Below, piece after piece: positions 1 to 8,900 of a DNA stretch of 56,912 bases. Made by a program: the position numbers and the translations under genes. Location: positions 1 through 56,912 of IMG/VR virus record IMGVR_UViG_3300044612_003613; one strand, given 5' to 3'. Position 1 is the first letter of the stretch. The number at the start of each line of letters is the position of its first letter. The stretch comes from a virus. The notes under the pieces were generated by a model. That model saw only the letters and a program-made list of their open reading frames with translations, did not search any database and was not told where the DNA came from.

Positions 1-327
1 ACTGGCGCCGAAGCTCCTGCAGAGACTTCGATGTTGCGCATAAAAAATACCTCACCTGAACCGGTGACTCTTGAGCCTACTGTCACAGAATCTACCCAGC
101 CATTATCGCCAAATAGGTTGAACTCTTCTTCTCTGTCGTCAATTTGGAAGGAAAGTTTAGTGACACCTGGCATATTGACGTAGTTCTGTCCCGTAGGCAG
201 GGTTGGCAGGGTGATCAAGCCTGCGCTATCCCTGGTTGCATATAAGCGATTGGGCAGGGTTAAGGGAACCACCCGTACCAGACTGCGGGTTGCTTTGTGG
301 ATGCTGGCGCCGATTGCAATTTCAGAC
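1..327 (-). CDS. Major tail tube protein (partial, C-terminus outside window)
   Basis: The ORF starts with ATG at 327 and is still open at position 1, so only the first 109 residues are visible. The sequence is rich in short beta-strand-like segments, with an acidic stretch IDDREEEFNLFGDNGW near residues 63-78, as is common in siphoviral tail tube subunits. It follows the tail-terminator-like gene, exactly where the tube gene lies in HK97/lambda-type late operons. Its expected role is to polymerise into the hollow tail tube around the tape measure. The family call rests mainly on gene order and general character, not on a diagnostic motif. Confidence 0.6.
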
Positions 328-355
328 ATTGTGCCTCAGTTGTGGGGTGGGGGGT

Positions 356-793
356 CTAAGTGAGTTGAATTGGTTGAATAGTAACGACATCCGGCAGCTC
401 CACATTCAGCTGCTCGTAGGTGTCGTCGGTGGCAGCACGGGGGCGCCGTAGCGCATCCGGGAAGGCCCGGAGGATCAACAGGTCGATTTCATCCAGGGTT
501 TGGGTCGAGTCGTAACACACAAATGTCAGCGACCAGATGCGGTTGGCGATGATCGTGCCGATGCCGCCGAGCGGCTGCCGAACGGGCCGGCGCTGCAGAA
601 CGGCCTCGATGCCGCGGATCCGCCAATCCGGTGGCACCCGATGCTGCCCCTTGCCGCCGCCGGTGATCCAAAAGGCCGGCTTGGTCGCCCCAGAGGGCAG
701 GATGTAGACGCCCAGCTGGGCGCCGACGAGATCCAGCAGCTGCTCTCGGATCTGGAGCAGGTTGGCGCCACGTTCGACCAGCTGGTCGCTCAT
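356..793 (-). CDS. Tail terminator / neck-type minor tail protein
   Basis: 145 residues. It begins with an ATGA overlap with the upstream gp10-like gene (790-793), which implies translational coupling. The sequence has an N-terminal helix (LLQIREQLLDLVGAQLG) followed by mixed strands, compatible with the alpha/beta fold of tail terminators such as lambda gpU. Its position between the gp10-like protein and the tail tube is the classical terminator position, and the expected role is to cap the finished tail and join it to the head. No signature residue is visible, so this is an inference from size and order. Confidence 0.55.
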   Translation of the reverse strand: MSDQLVERGANLLQIREQLLDLVGAQLGVYILPSGATKPAFWITGGGKGQHRVPPDWRIRGIEAVLQRRPVRQPLGGIGTIIANRIWSLTFVCYDSTQTLDEIDLLILRAFPDALRRPRAATDDTYEQLNVELPDVVTIQPIQLT

Positions 794-1215
794 GCCACCT
801 CCTCAGGCTCTTCCCCATCGCCCTGGCGCTGCATGGCCAAAGCAAAACGCCGCTCGAAGTACGTCTGCAGGGTGGTCCGGTCATACAGCACGGGCCGGGT
901 CCAGGGCCGGGCCGGCATCGTCAGGGCCTGCCCGTTGCTGCCGGTGCGCTTGAACACCGCACCGTCATGCACGGGAGCCGCAGGAGCTGCCCACTTAAAA
1001 CGAATCTCTATGCGGCTATCAACCGTTTCGGGCCCGACCACCCGTAGCGATTTGGCGAGGTTGCCGGTGTCCACGATGTCCCGGGGGGAGGGATCGGTGG
1101 GCCAGTTCCATTTGTCCTCCCGGATTTCGGCCGTAAAACGCCGGGCCAGGTAGGCCGCAAAATCGGCGAAGGTCTCATCGAGGGCACCATTAATCCGCAG
1201 GTCGACCATTGGCAT
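790..1215 (-). CDS. HK97 gp10-like head-tail/tail completion protein
   Basis: 141 residues, starting at an ATG in a TGATG overlap with the preceding gene. It has the usual gp10 layout: an N-terminal amphipathic helix (ALDETFADFAAYLARRF), a 'DTGNLAKSL' segment near residues 48-56 (the family typically has a D-T-G-x-L-x-x-S element), beta strands, then a C-terminal helix with R/P-rich residues (PARPWTRPVL). It is expected to help connect tail to head. The operon context between a putative stopper and a terminator supports this. Confidence 0.65.
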   Translation of the reverse strand: MPMVDLRINGALDETFADFAAYLARRFTAEIREDKWNWPTDPSPRDIVDTGNLAKSLRVVGPETVDSRIEIRFKWAAPAAPVHDGAVFKRTGSNGQALTMPARPWTRPVLYDRTTLQTYFERRFALAMQRQGDGEEPEEVA

Positions 1216-1613
1216 CAGGGGCTGCCTCCCACGATGGTGAATTTGCCCTGGATCGCTTGGCGGATGGCAGGCAGGGCCACCCGATTGATGCCGATGTCCG
1301 GCCGCAGCTCAAAGGTGCCGCTATAGCCATTGATGGTGGCCTTTGCCTGGGAGCCACTGGTGAGCCGTGGATCCAGGGTGGGGGGCTCCAGCAGCCGGCC
1401 CGAGCAGTTGTAGTCGGTCATGTCGATCCCCGGCCGGCCCTTCCAGTCGGGCTGTGCGATGCGCAGCGCTGCGGTGTAGGTGAGCGTTTCCGGCAGGGGC
1501 ACCGGATTGCCCGTCTCCGGGTCGTCCACCGTGGCCAGGCCGCTCACCGCAAATGTCAGGACGGCATTGGCGTGGGTGCCGTAGTTCGAATTCGGCAGCG
1601 ACGGAATGGACAT
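1215..1613 (-). CDS. Head-tail joining / stopper-like protein
   Basis: 132 residues, starting in a TGATG overlap with the DUF4054-like gene upstream. It has no transmembrane or enzymatic motif. It is beta-rich and contains an internal 'GRPGIDMTDYNCSGRLLEPP' stretch, followed by a segment (TINGYSGTFELRP) typical of small barrel-like stopper or neck proteins. It lies between the DUF4054-type adaptor and the gp10-like protein, where a stopper is expected. I do not recognise a specific family; the function is inferred from position. Confidence 0.5.
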   Translation of the reverse strand: MSIPSLPNSNYGTHANAVLTFAVSGLATVDDPETGNPVPLPETLTYTAALRIAQPDWKGRPGIDMTDYNCSGRLLEPPTLDPRLTSGSQAKATINGYSGTFELRPDIGINRVALPAIRQAIQGKFTIVGGSP

Positions 1614-1921
1614 CAGAAAACCATCCCCACGATGGGCAGCGTGGCGCGCAGCGCTTCGTATTGCTGGCCGTAGAAGGTGGCGTTCACCCCTGTGCCAGAG
1701 ATGCCCGTGACGGCCTGGCCGACCATGGCGCCGATCTCGCGGTTACGCAGATCAAGCAGATGGGCTGCGTAGTAGCCCACACCGCTGTCGTGCAGGTCGC
1801 CCCAAATTTCCGCAGCACACAGTTTTCCCGACACCAGCAGGGCATCTTCAATCACCGGCACCGGGTGAATGACCAGCTCCGGGAATCTCTCCAGGAATGC
1901 CTCCAGGGTCGGGACCGCCAT
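1613..1921 (-). CDS. DUF4054-type head-tail adaptor
   Basis: 102 residues. The opening 'PTLEAFLERFPEL' followed by a helix-rich body and the segment 'YYAAHLLDLRNREIGA' matches the DUF4054 adaptor family of phages with Mu-like or DUF2184-type heads. These all-helical proteins bind the portal and form the first neck ring. The gene sits two genes after the major capsid protein and overlaps the next gene by TGATG. Confidence 0.65.
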   Translation of the reverse strand: MAVPTLEAFLERFPELVIHPVPVIEDALLVSGKLCAAEIWGDLHDSGVGYYAAHLLDLRNREIGAMVGQAVTGISGTGVNATFYGQQYEALRATLPIVGMVF

Positions 1922-1923
1922 GA

Positions 1924-2481
1924 TCAGCTCTTCCCGTCCTTGAGCTGCTTGAGCTTGTTGATGATGTTGTTGCGCACCGGCGTGCGCTCTTCCATGGCCA
2001 GCCAGCCTTCCAGCTGCTTGGCATCACGCGACACATGCACCAGGCGCAGTGCCGTGGGCTGGTCGCACGTTTTGATCACCGTGACGCCAAAGGCGGGGGT
2101 GTCGTTGACGGTCGGGCCGCCCAGGTCGATCTCTTCAATCGCCCGCTGACCCAACAAATCTTTGACGCTGGAGCGCTCCTTGGCTTTTTCCCACAGCCCA
2201 GGATCAATGTCGAAATTCAGCCCGGGTTTGAGGATGAGGCGCTCTTCTTGGCCCACCCAACAGACGACAAAGTCGCCAGCGGGGATCGCAGCCGTTTGCG
2301 CCTCGATCACCTCAGGGGTGTAGGCAATGGCAAGACGGCGGTGGGCCGGGGCCCCAGCCTCCACAGCAGCGGCAGGGGCTGCGGAGGCTGGAGCGGCGGG
2401 CATGGCAGGGTCCGGCGCCTTAGCGGAATCAACCTCAGGCTTGGCAGAAGCTGTAGCGGGAGCAGTTGCAGTAGCAGCCAT
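1924..2481 (-). CDS. Hypothetical head-region protein with Ala/Pro-rich N-terminus
   Basis: 185 residues. The first roughly 50 residues are almost only Ala, Pro and a few charged residues, so probably a flexible arm. The remainder (from about residue 50) is a compact domain including 'GDFVVCWVGQEERLILKPGLNFDID'-like hydrophobic strands and a Lys-rich C-terminal helix. It lies directly downstream of the major capsid gene and upstream of the adaptor, so it is probably a virion or assembly protein. I do not recognise its family. The low-complexity N-terminus could be a packaging or interaction tail. Confidence 0.55.
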   Translation of the reverse strand: MAATATAPATASAKPEVDSAKAPDPAMPAAPASAAPAAAVEAGAPAHRRLAIAYTPEVIEAQTAAIPAGDFVVCWVGQEERLILKPGLNFDIDPGLWEKAKERSSVKDLLGQRAIEEIDLGGPTVNDTPAFGVTVIKTCDQPTALRLVHVSRDAKQLEGWLAMEERTPVRNNIINKLKQLKDGKS

Positions 2482-2523
2482 AAAACGGGAGGTAATTGGG
2501 TATGTGAGCCTGAATTAAGCTGA

Positions 2524-3456
2524 TCAGCCTTTATCGACGTAGGTAATCGATTTGGGGAAGAAAGCAGCAACGCCGGCAAATTTGGCTTCAGCTGGCACCT
2601 TGAAGGCCAGATTTACGGGCTGGGGCGGCAAAAACTTAAGAGCCATGGAAATCATGAATTTCACTTTTTCTTCGGAATATTTGTATAGCACCATCCGCTT
2701 GGCGCTGAGATTGCCGAACGATTTGCTTGGGTCCAACTCGTTGATTGCCATAACCCGCTTGATTTGCGGGTTACATTTCAAGAAAAAGTCAAGGACGGTC
2801 ATGGAATCGTTCGTCCCCATCTTTGTGGTAGCCACCTTGCGATGGTCGGTATAAGGCAACAACAAGGTGTCTGCGGCTTCCACCTGGTTCGACACGTTAC
2901 CTTGATATGTTATTGGTTCATTTAAGATTGCAACCATTTGGTCAGGGGTGATGTTTGCGGCATCAAACCAGCCATCGGTGGCACTGCCGGTGATCACCAG
3001 CCTGTCTACGGCTGGATGGTTAAAGAACCCTTTAAGACCGGTGCCGGCTTGTCCAAAAAGGGCAACTCGATTGGCACGCTCTTCATACGCCGATCGAGCG
3101 GCATCAGCCTTACGCTGATCCAAGCTAATATTAGCAAATTGAGCCTTCCGGATCTCTTCGGTAGTGTATCTAAAAGAAGTGCCATACTGGCGGATCTGGT
3201 TAATCACCTCACCTCGTTTAACATCTGAGGTGGGCAGATCATCACCGCTGTCGCTGATGAGATCCATCTCACCGACACGATCCCATAGATCGTAAGTATA
3301 AGTTTCCGCTCCTTCCGGAACCTCAAAGCTGACAGGCAAGATTTTGCTATAAACAATCTCGGGGTATTCTTTTTCATAGGCTCTAGCAAGTTTGTGCCGC
3401 AGTTCTTGTTGCAGAAAAGCTCCAGCTGCTGCCTGGGCGTCGTTGCGAATGGCCAT
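2524..3456 (-). CDS. Major capsid protein (DUF2184-like)
   Basis: 310 residues. The N-terminal segment with 'AYEKEYPEIVYSKILPV', then 'DLWDRVGEMDLISD' and 'TSFRYTTEEIRKAQF', and the later 'GFFNHPAVDR' are characteristic of DUF2184 major capsid proteins, which adopt the HK97 fold. It forms the icosahedral shell. It is preceded by the cement protein and the protease/scaffold gene in the order typical of this capsid lineage. Local base composition is a little more AT-rich than the neighbouring genes, which is common for highly expressed capsid genes. Confidence 0.85.
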   Translation of the reverse strand: MAIRNDAQAAAGAFLQQELRHKLARAYEKEYPEIVYSKILPVSFEVPEGAETYTYDLWDRVGEMDLISDSGDDLPTSDVKRGEVINQIRQYGTSFRYTTEEIRKAQFANISLDQRKADAARSAYEERANRVALFGQAGTGLKGFFNHPAVDRLVITGSATDGWFDAANITPDQMVAILNEPITYQGNVSNQVEAADTLLLPYTDHRKVATTKMGTNDSMTVLDFFLKCNPQIKRVMAINELDPSKSFGNLSAKRMVLYKYSEEKVKFMISMALKFLPPQPVNLAFKVPAEAKFAGVAAFFPKSITYVDKG

Positions 3457-3491
3457 GGTGATGATTGGCGAGGTTTGGGCTTGAACGGTGA

Positions 3492-4049
3492 TCAGTCGGC
3501 TGTGAAACTCATTGCCGCTGGGGTGTTGATTTCCAGAAGCAGGACGGTTCCTACGGCGCCTGCTTTTCGAATCGCCCAGTTACCAGGGGTCAGAAGCAGC
3601 GAATTGCCAGCGGATGCTGTCTTGCCCCACTTGCCGGCATTTGGCCCTGTTTTGAAGTACCGCAGGCTGTCGGTCAGTGCTACGGCTTCAATCACCTCCA
3701 GGTAGATGGGCCCGCGGGTGAGGATGTTGACGGCGGCACCAATCGGGATGCCATCGGCGTAGGCACCGGAGGGGCCATCGCGTTCGGCTACTGCAGTCCG
3801 GGCAGTGAGCCCCAAAATTGCGCCGGCGGCCGAGAGGGGAATACAGCTGTTGTTGAGAAGTCCAGAGCCGTTCAGCCTCACCGGAATCCCAAACGGGATC
3901 CGAGCTGCAGTTTCATTGGCCCCCGTACGAATCGTCGCCTCAGTTAGGTCGGCGATTTGGCCCGGGAGGCCGCGATCGGCAGCCAGAGGGTACGCAATCT
4001 GGGCCCCGTCATCAACGGAGCTTGCATTTGGAGTAACGATCAAGGCCAT
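3492..4049 (-). CDS. Phage structural cement / decoration protein
   Basis: 185 residues, beta-rich with few charged clusters. It follows the protease-scaffold gene and precedes the major capsid gene. The text 'ARIPFGIPVRLNGSG' and the repeated short hydrophobic strands resemble the structural cement protein family that binds the outside of DUF2184-type capsids. Its expected role is to stabilise the expanded shell. The start at 4049 (ATG) is preceded by a 36-base gap from the upstream gene. Confidence 0.7.
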   Translation of the reverse strand: MALIVTPNASSVDDGAQIAYPLAADRGLPGQIADLTEATIRTGANETAARIPFGIPVRLNGSGLLNNSCIPLSAAGAILGLTARTAVAERDGPSGAYADGIPIGAAVNILTRGPIYLEVIEAVALTDSLRYFKTGPNAGKWGKTASAGNSLLLTPGNWAIRKAGAVGTVLLLEINTPAAMSFTAD

Positions 4050-4085
4050 GGTCAGTTTGCGAGAGGACAGATAACTAAAGATGTG

Positions 4086-5414
4086 TCAGTTGCTGGCCAA
4101 CGGTTGTCGAGAAGCACTTTCAAGCCGTTGTTTATATCCTTCGCGGGGATCAGAAGTGGTCTCTCCCGAAGTTTTGCCAAGCAGGAGCTCCAGAGCGGAT
4201 GAGTGGTCCAAGCGGTTGGGGCTGGTGTTGGCATCGCAGTAGGTGTCGAATGCCGCGGCCACGTATTCGTCGGTTTTACTATCAAAGCGCTCGATCGCCA
4301 CACCCGATTTCTGCATTGCTTCCAGTTGCAGTTGTCGCGGCGATAGGCCGGAATGGTCGATTCGTTCACCGGCCAATTCATTGGCCCGCTCCAGCAGCTC
4401 CAGCTTTTCGGTGACCAGCGCATCGAGATCGATCTCGCTGGAATCGAGCCTGGTGTCCAGATCTTCTTCCAGTTCGGCGAGCCGTTCGCTGATCGCATCC
4501 ATCCGGCCGAGATCCGTCTGGTGTGCCCGCTTGCTGTCAGCCAGCGCGTTCACCACCCGCTCGTATTCCTGCCGTGACACCACGCTGTCACTACGGCGAC
4601 GCCTGGCCATCGGTTTTTTGGGCTTTTGCATTTCGTCGGGTTCCATGCCCTCCTCTTCAGAGGTTTCCTCGGGGTCGCCGTCGGGGTCATCTTCAGGATC
4701 CATATCCATCGTCATTTCCTGCATGGGCATGGAGCGTTGCTTGCCATCCGAGCGGCTTTGGCCCGCCAGGGCGGTGGCCAAGGTCGCGGTGGCGCTGGAC
4801 AGTGCTGCAACAGCCGTGGTCATTTCATGGGCCTCCAAGGGGGGGGGTGATGGCGGAGAGGGGGGTGGTGGATCGATCGAGAATGCGGAATCCATGTGCA
4901 GCCGGACCTCAGACCCAGATCGGCCTTCCCTGGTCACCGCCAAATGGTTTCCCACGATGCGTCGCTGGATCGCGTCGTAATGCTCACCTGTGGCCGTAAC
5001 CCCTGGTGTGCGATCGATCTGAACGCGATAGCCAATCGACAATTCCCTGGCATCGCCGCGTTCAACGGCGGCGATGAGTTCGGCGTCCGTGAGAATCACC
5101 ACGCCTTTGACAAAACCGTTGTCGTACTTGACTTCGGTTCCAGTCGATCCGCGTTGATACTGCCGAGTGTTGGCAGGGGTCAGCAGCTCTGGGGGATGCT
5201 CCAGAGTGACGGGCAATCCCCCAAGCGAAAGAATGGAGTCGCGATGGGCGACTTCACCTTCCGGGCGATATTCGACCTGGGTGCTGCCGTCTGCTCGCTT
5301 GTAGGAGAGACAACCGGTACGGCTGAAGGTTCCATGGACACGCAAGAACCCATCTGGGGTTTTCTCCCAGTTGGGGCTGATAGCGCCACGGTCAAACCTC
5401 CATTCCTCTTTCAC
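4086..5414 (-). CDS. DUF2213 prohead protease fused to scaffold-like C-terminal region
   Basis: 442 residues with a GTG start at 5414. Residues about 1-175 match the DUF2213 prohead protease family: 'SRTGCLSYKRADGS', 'VTLEHPPELLTP' (candidate catalytic His), 'ELSIGYR' (candidate catalytic Ser) and 'NHLAVTREGR'. This is followed by a Pro-rich linker (about 180-195), an acidic segment near 225-265 and a long charged coiled-coil region (about 275-345), as expected for a scaffold. Protease-scaffold fusions cleave themselves and other prohead proteins during maturation. It is the closest head gene to the giant modular proteins at 5963-14604, and so the obvious candidate to process them. Confidence 0.8.
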   Translation of the reverse strand: MKEEWRFDRGAISPNWEKTPDGFLRVHGTFSRTGCLSYKRADGSTQVEYRPEGEVAHRDSILSLGGLPVTLEHPPELLTPANTRQYQRGSTGTEVKYDNGFVKGVVILTDAELIAAVERGDARELSIGYRVQIDRTPGVTATGEHYDAIQRRIVGNHLAVTREGRSGSEVRLHMDSAFSIDPPPPSPPSPPPLEAHEMTTAVAALSSATATLATALAGQSRSDGKQRSMPMQEMTMDMDPEDDPDGDPEETSEEEGMEPDEMQKPKKPMARRRRSDSVVSRQEYERVVNALADSKRAHQTDLGRMDAISERLAELEEDLDTRLDSSEIDLDALVTEKLELLERANELAGERIDHSGLSPRQLQLEAMQKSGVAIERFDSKTDEYVAAAFDTYCDANTSPNRLDHSSALELLLGKTSGETTSDPREGYKQRLESASRQPLASN

Positions 5415-5428
5415 ACCACCCAGTTCGG

Positions 5429-5728
5429 ATGAGATACCAAACTGCGGATTTCCTTAGCCTGAATCGTGTTTTATTCCGCATCGGCATGTTTGAGGACCGC
5501 CCGTTTGTGGTCCCTCCTGCCCCGTACGTCCGGCGGGAGATGGGCGGCCGCATCCGAACCGCCCGCCACCGGCGGGGCCTCACCCAGGCCCAGCTGGCTG
5601 AATGCGCCGGTGTCGGCCAGCCCTGGATCGCCAAACTTGAGCTTGGCAGGGCCTCGGCATCCCCGGCGCAGATCAGGGTGATCTGCCAGGTGCTGCAGGT
5701 ATCGGCCGATGCCCTGCTGGCTCTTTAG
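5429..5728 (+). CDS. XRE-family helix-turn-helix regulator
   Basis: Up to 99 residues from ATG 5429; an internal ATG at 5486 would give 80. Residues about 38-95 form a full XRE/Cro helix-turn-helix: 'GGRIRTARHRRGLTQAQLAE' then 'VGQPWIAKLELGRA' then 'LQVSADALLAL'. It is a DNA-binding regulator with no extra domain. It sits on the strand opposite to the head operon, divergent from the protease gene and convergent with the small gene at 5725-5985 (4-base overlap). A lone regulator inside a late head operon is unusual and looks like a moron-type insertion. Confidence 0.8.
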   Translation: MRYQTADFLSLNRVLFRIGMFEDRPFVVPPAPYVRREMGGRIRTARHRRGLTQAQLAECAGVGQPWIAKLELGRASASPAQIRVICQVLQVSADALLAL

Positions 5729-5985
5729 TTCTTTCTGGGGTTCGGTGCCCTGGCGTCAAGGACCAGCATGGTTTCCACTTCGCTGGTGACGTTGGACCAG
5801 TTGATCGGCTCCTCATCGGCGACGACGGACTCTGATGGCTGCTCCGCATCGTTACGGGCCCCCTGCTCATCCGAGATGGCCAGGATCTGATCCTGCAGTA
5901 TGAGGCCGGTGGTCATGTCGCCCTTGTCAAAGGCATCCTGAGCGGATCGCATTAGTGCGCCCTTACGTGCTTCGGCTGTAGCCAT
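5725..5985 (-). CDS. Small acidic protein coupled to the giant polyvalent protein
   Basis: 86 residues. The ATG at 5985 lies inside the end of the giant upstream gene (23-base overlap). Its N-terminus (AQDAFDKGDMTTGLILQDQI) resembles the N-terminus of the giant itself (AAQDARDQGDTVTYMKLMNR), so the two appear to share a short helical segment. The C-terminal half is acidic (net negative). I do not recognise a family. Possible roles are a chaperone, packaging partner or inhibitor of the upstream protein; this is inference only. Confidence 0.6.
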   Translation of the reverse strand: MATAEARKGALMRSAQDAFDKGDMTTGLILQDQILAISDEQGARNDAEQPSESVVADEEPINWSNVTSEVETMLVLDARAPNPRKN

Positions 5986-8900
5986 AGCTCTCCCGCAGTC
6001 CTCTTTCGATCAGCGTATCAATGCCCTGGCGAAAAAACCGAAGATTCTTCTCTGTGAAGTCCGACCCTGCCGCTCGGGCCTTTGCGAGCTGCTCGGGGCT
6101 GAGTCGATTGTGGGGGATCGGGCCGCCACCTTCAGCCGCAGGCAACCTCAGGCCGCTCAGTTCACTTCGCTCCCACTGGTAGGTGCCGCCCGCGCTGTCC
6201 ATGACAGCCTTGATCGGGGCCATTTCCCGCCCGATTTGCTCAGCGAAGGGCACCTTCGCTCCGTCTTTGGAGATGAATGGCTTGCCGAGCATTTCGTAGC
6301 GGTAGACGGTTGCCAGCATTCGGGCCTCAGCCACCAAGCGCTCAGCAGGGGAGCCGGTAACGGCGCGGTCACAGCCGGCCCAGTCGATCATGCGGATCGA
6401 GTCGGAGCCCGGATCCCCACTGACAGACTCCCCGGGCTTGCTGCCGGTGTCAAGAAGGAAGTTGCCGCCGTGCATGTCGCCGTGCATCAGACCCGCATCA
6501 ACCACGGCCCGGATCTTGCTTACCATGGCCTGCGCGATTTTGCGGCGATAGCCGTCATCGCTCTCCATGCTTTTCTCGATGAACGTGTCAACAGTGTTGT
6601 AGGGCTTACCGTTCCCAAGCTCATAAGCGAAGGCCCACAGGTGGGTGCCCTCGACCTTGAACGGCTTCCCGATTGGTGCCGGAGCCGCTCCAACCTTGGA
6701 GGCGGCCAGCATGTTCTCGTACTCCCATTCGACGGCTTGCTTTGCCCGAGCGGCCTGGTCTTCGATTTCGGCACCAAAAATCATTCCCTGGTGCTCATGG
6801 GCGTAGGTGAGGTGATATTGGATTCCGTCCGCGATGGCAGGCTTCTGAACCTTGATCACCGCCGGCTTCCCTTCAATCTCAGCCTTAAAGGTGTGCCCGA
6901 AGCTCCCCGATCCGAGCAGGATCGCCTTTTTGCCTCCAACGGTCACGGTGACCTCTTCCACCTTTTCCACGGTGGAGGAAAGCGGGCTGGCGTACTTCTT
7001 GTTCTCATGCACCTTGTAGCTGATAGCTACCGCCGCTGCCGGCGTCGCAGCGGCTGCGGCGGCGCCTTCCTTATGACAGGTCAACGGCGCTGCAATGTGA
7101 CTTCCCCCGCAAGGCTTCCCGGTGCCTGGGCCGCCACCGCCACCGAACAAGTCCATCTGGCCAGGATTGGCCTTGCGGCGAGCATCAAGGCGCTTAACGC
7201 GGAGTTCAAGGGCTCTGAGGCTGTCGCCGCGGCCCACGCTGAAACTCCGCAGTCGTCCGTCCAGCAAGGCCATGAAACGATCAATTCGCACACTCTTTGC
7301 GTCTTGACGCTTTGGTGCGTCGGCAAAGTGCTCTGCGCGCACGGCGACCATCAGCCGATCAAAGGCTGGCGCCATTGCTGCGGATTGCTCAGCAGTCGGC
7401 CACAGCAGAGAGTCGGGGGTCTGCGTCAGATAGGTGTTCGCCCGGCCAAGGGCCTTCAGCTTGCGGTCAATGTGGGCTTCAAATGATCGAGCGAACATCT
7501 CTGGCCGCGAACGCCAGTAGTCCTCATTGAAGGCCATGGCCCTTTTCAGGCCCCTGGACTCCTTATCCACTTGATCCATGAAGCCCGATGTGACATGGGC
7601 CTCTTTCACGGCCTTCATCGCGTCGATCACGGGGGATGGGTTTTTGGGATCCTTCTCCCACGGTTTGCCTGAGTTGGTGAGGAAAACGTGGTCCGGGTGA
7701 ATTCTGTCGCTATTGGGGGCGCTGCTCGCCGCCACCCCTGCCTTCAGCCCCAGGTAGTTGTCGAGAGCGTGGCCCCATTCGTGGGAAAGGGTGCCGATGC
7801 CCCGTTTGCGGGTGAGGTTGATCACCTTGAGCTTTGGCTCGAAGTGAGCCAGCGCAGCACCTCGCCCTCTGGCGCCAATGGCCAGGCCCAGCGAACCCTT
7901 CAAGCCCATGGCTTCATCAGGCAGGCCGGTCACATCGGCCAAGTCGGCCAGGGCCTCGGCCGCCTTCTTCAGGTGGTGCTTGCGCTCGTCATCGCTGACG
8001 CTGTTGCCAAACTGCAGACCTCGGAACCCGGATCCCTTGAGGATGAAATCGGTGCCCTGCTCAATCGTCGAGCCACCGACGTTGCGGCCCCCTTGGCGAT
8101 TGGCCGGGGCCACGTAGAGATCCGCCGGATTGAAGCGCCGCTTGCCATTGGCGCCGACGGTCCCGAAGGCCTCGTTGAAGCTGCTGCCCTCCATGATCCG
8201 GGTCGCAATTTCCCTCGCCTTTTCCAAGGTGGTTTCGGCCGACCCAAAGTCGTTGCCCATGGCGGCTTTGAGCCGACGGGAGAAATCTTCCATCTTCCCG
8301 GGCACGGAGGTAGTCCCCCGACGGCCAATGCGCCGCGAAAAATCAATCAGACTGTTGGCTACAGGATTGTATGGGTCTTTTGCTGTTCCGATTGCATAAG
8401 ACGACGTGTCGCCTGTTTGCTGCCGTAACTCTCGAACCTTATCGTTAATCCATTTGAGAATGACTAAACGATTGGCATTAGGATCGGCATGTTTTTGTAG
8501 CGCATGAACCAGCCCATGGAGCTGCTGAAACGCATCGTGATATTGCTTCCGCAGGCCTTCCGGAGAAACAGCCATGGACTGCATCCCTGGCCGCGCCTGC
8601 CGTTCCATTGCCCGCTGGTAACCCGCCAGTTCCTTCTCGCTGTACGGCCGCGCCGGGAACGCCTGGAGCGTGAGGTAACCCTGAAGGCGGCTCAAGCTGT
8701 TGGCCGGGGTCATGCCGGCGATCAGGTCATGGGGTGTGGCCTTGAGCAGGTTGTCGCGGGTGAGGTTCTTTTCGGCGGTGCCGGCGGCTTCCTCCGCCGC
8801 CAACCCCGAGAACATGTTTCGCCGATGGCGGGCCGATAGGGCCAGGTCTTCCCCGGCGTTCGGGACCTCGGATTTTCGGGCGAATTCATAGTCACCAGAC

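Noticed and set aside
6110-7486. Long plus-strand open frame opposite the giant gene
   Set aside because: It is an antisense shadow of the GC-rich giant gene. The minus-strand frame has clear zincin/kinase motifs; this frame has none.
8360-8378. TACAGGATTGTATGG resembling the operator
   Set aside because: The half-site spacing is 4, not 6, and it lies inside a coding region. Treated as chance similarity.
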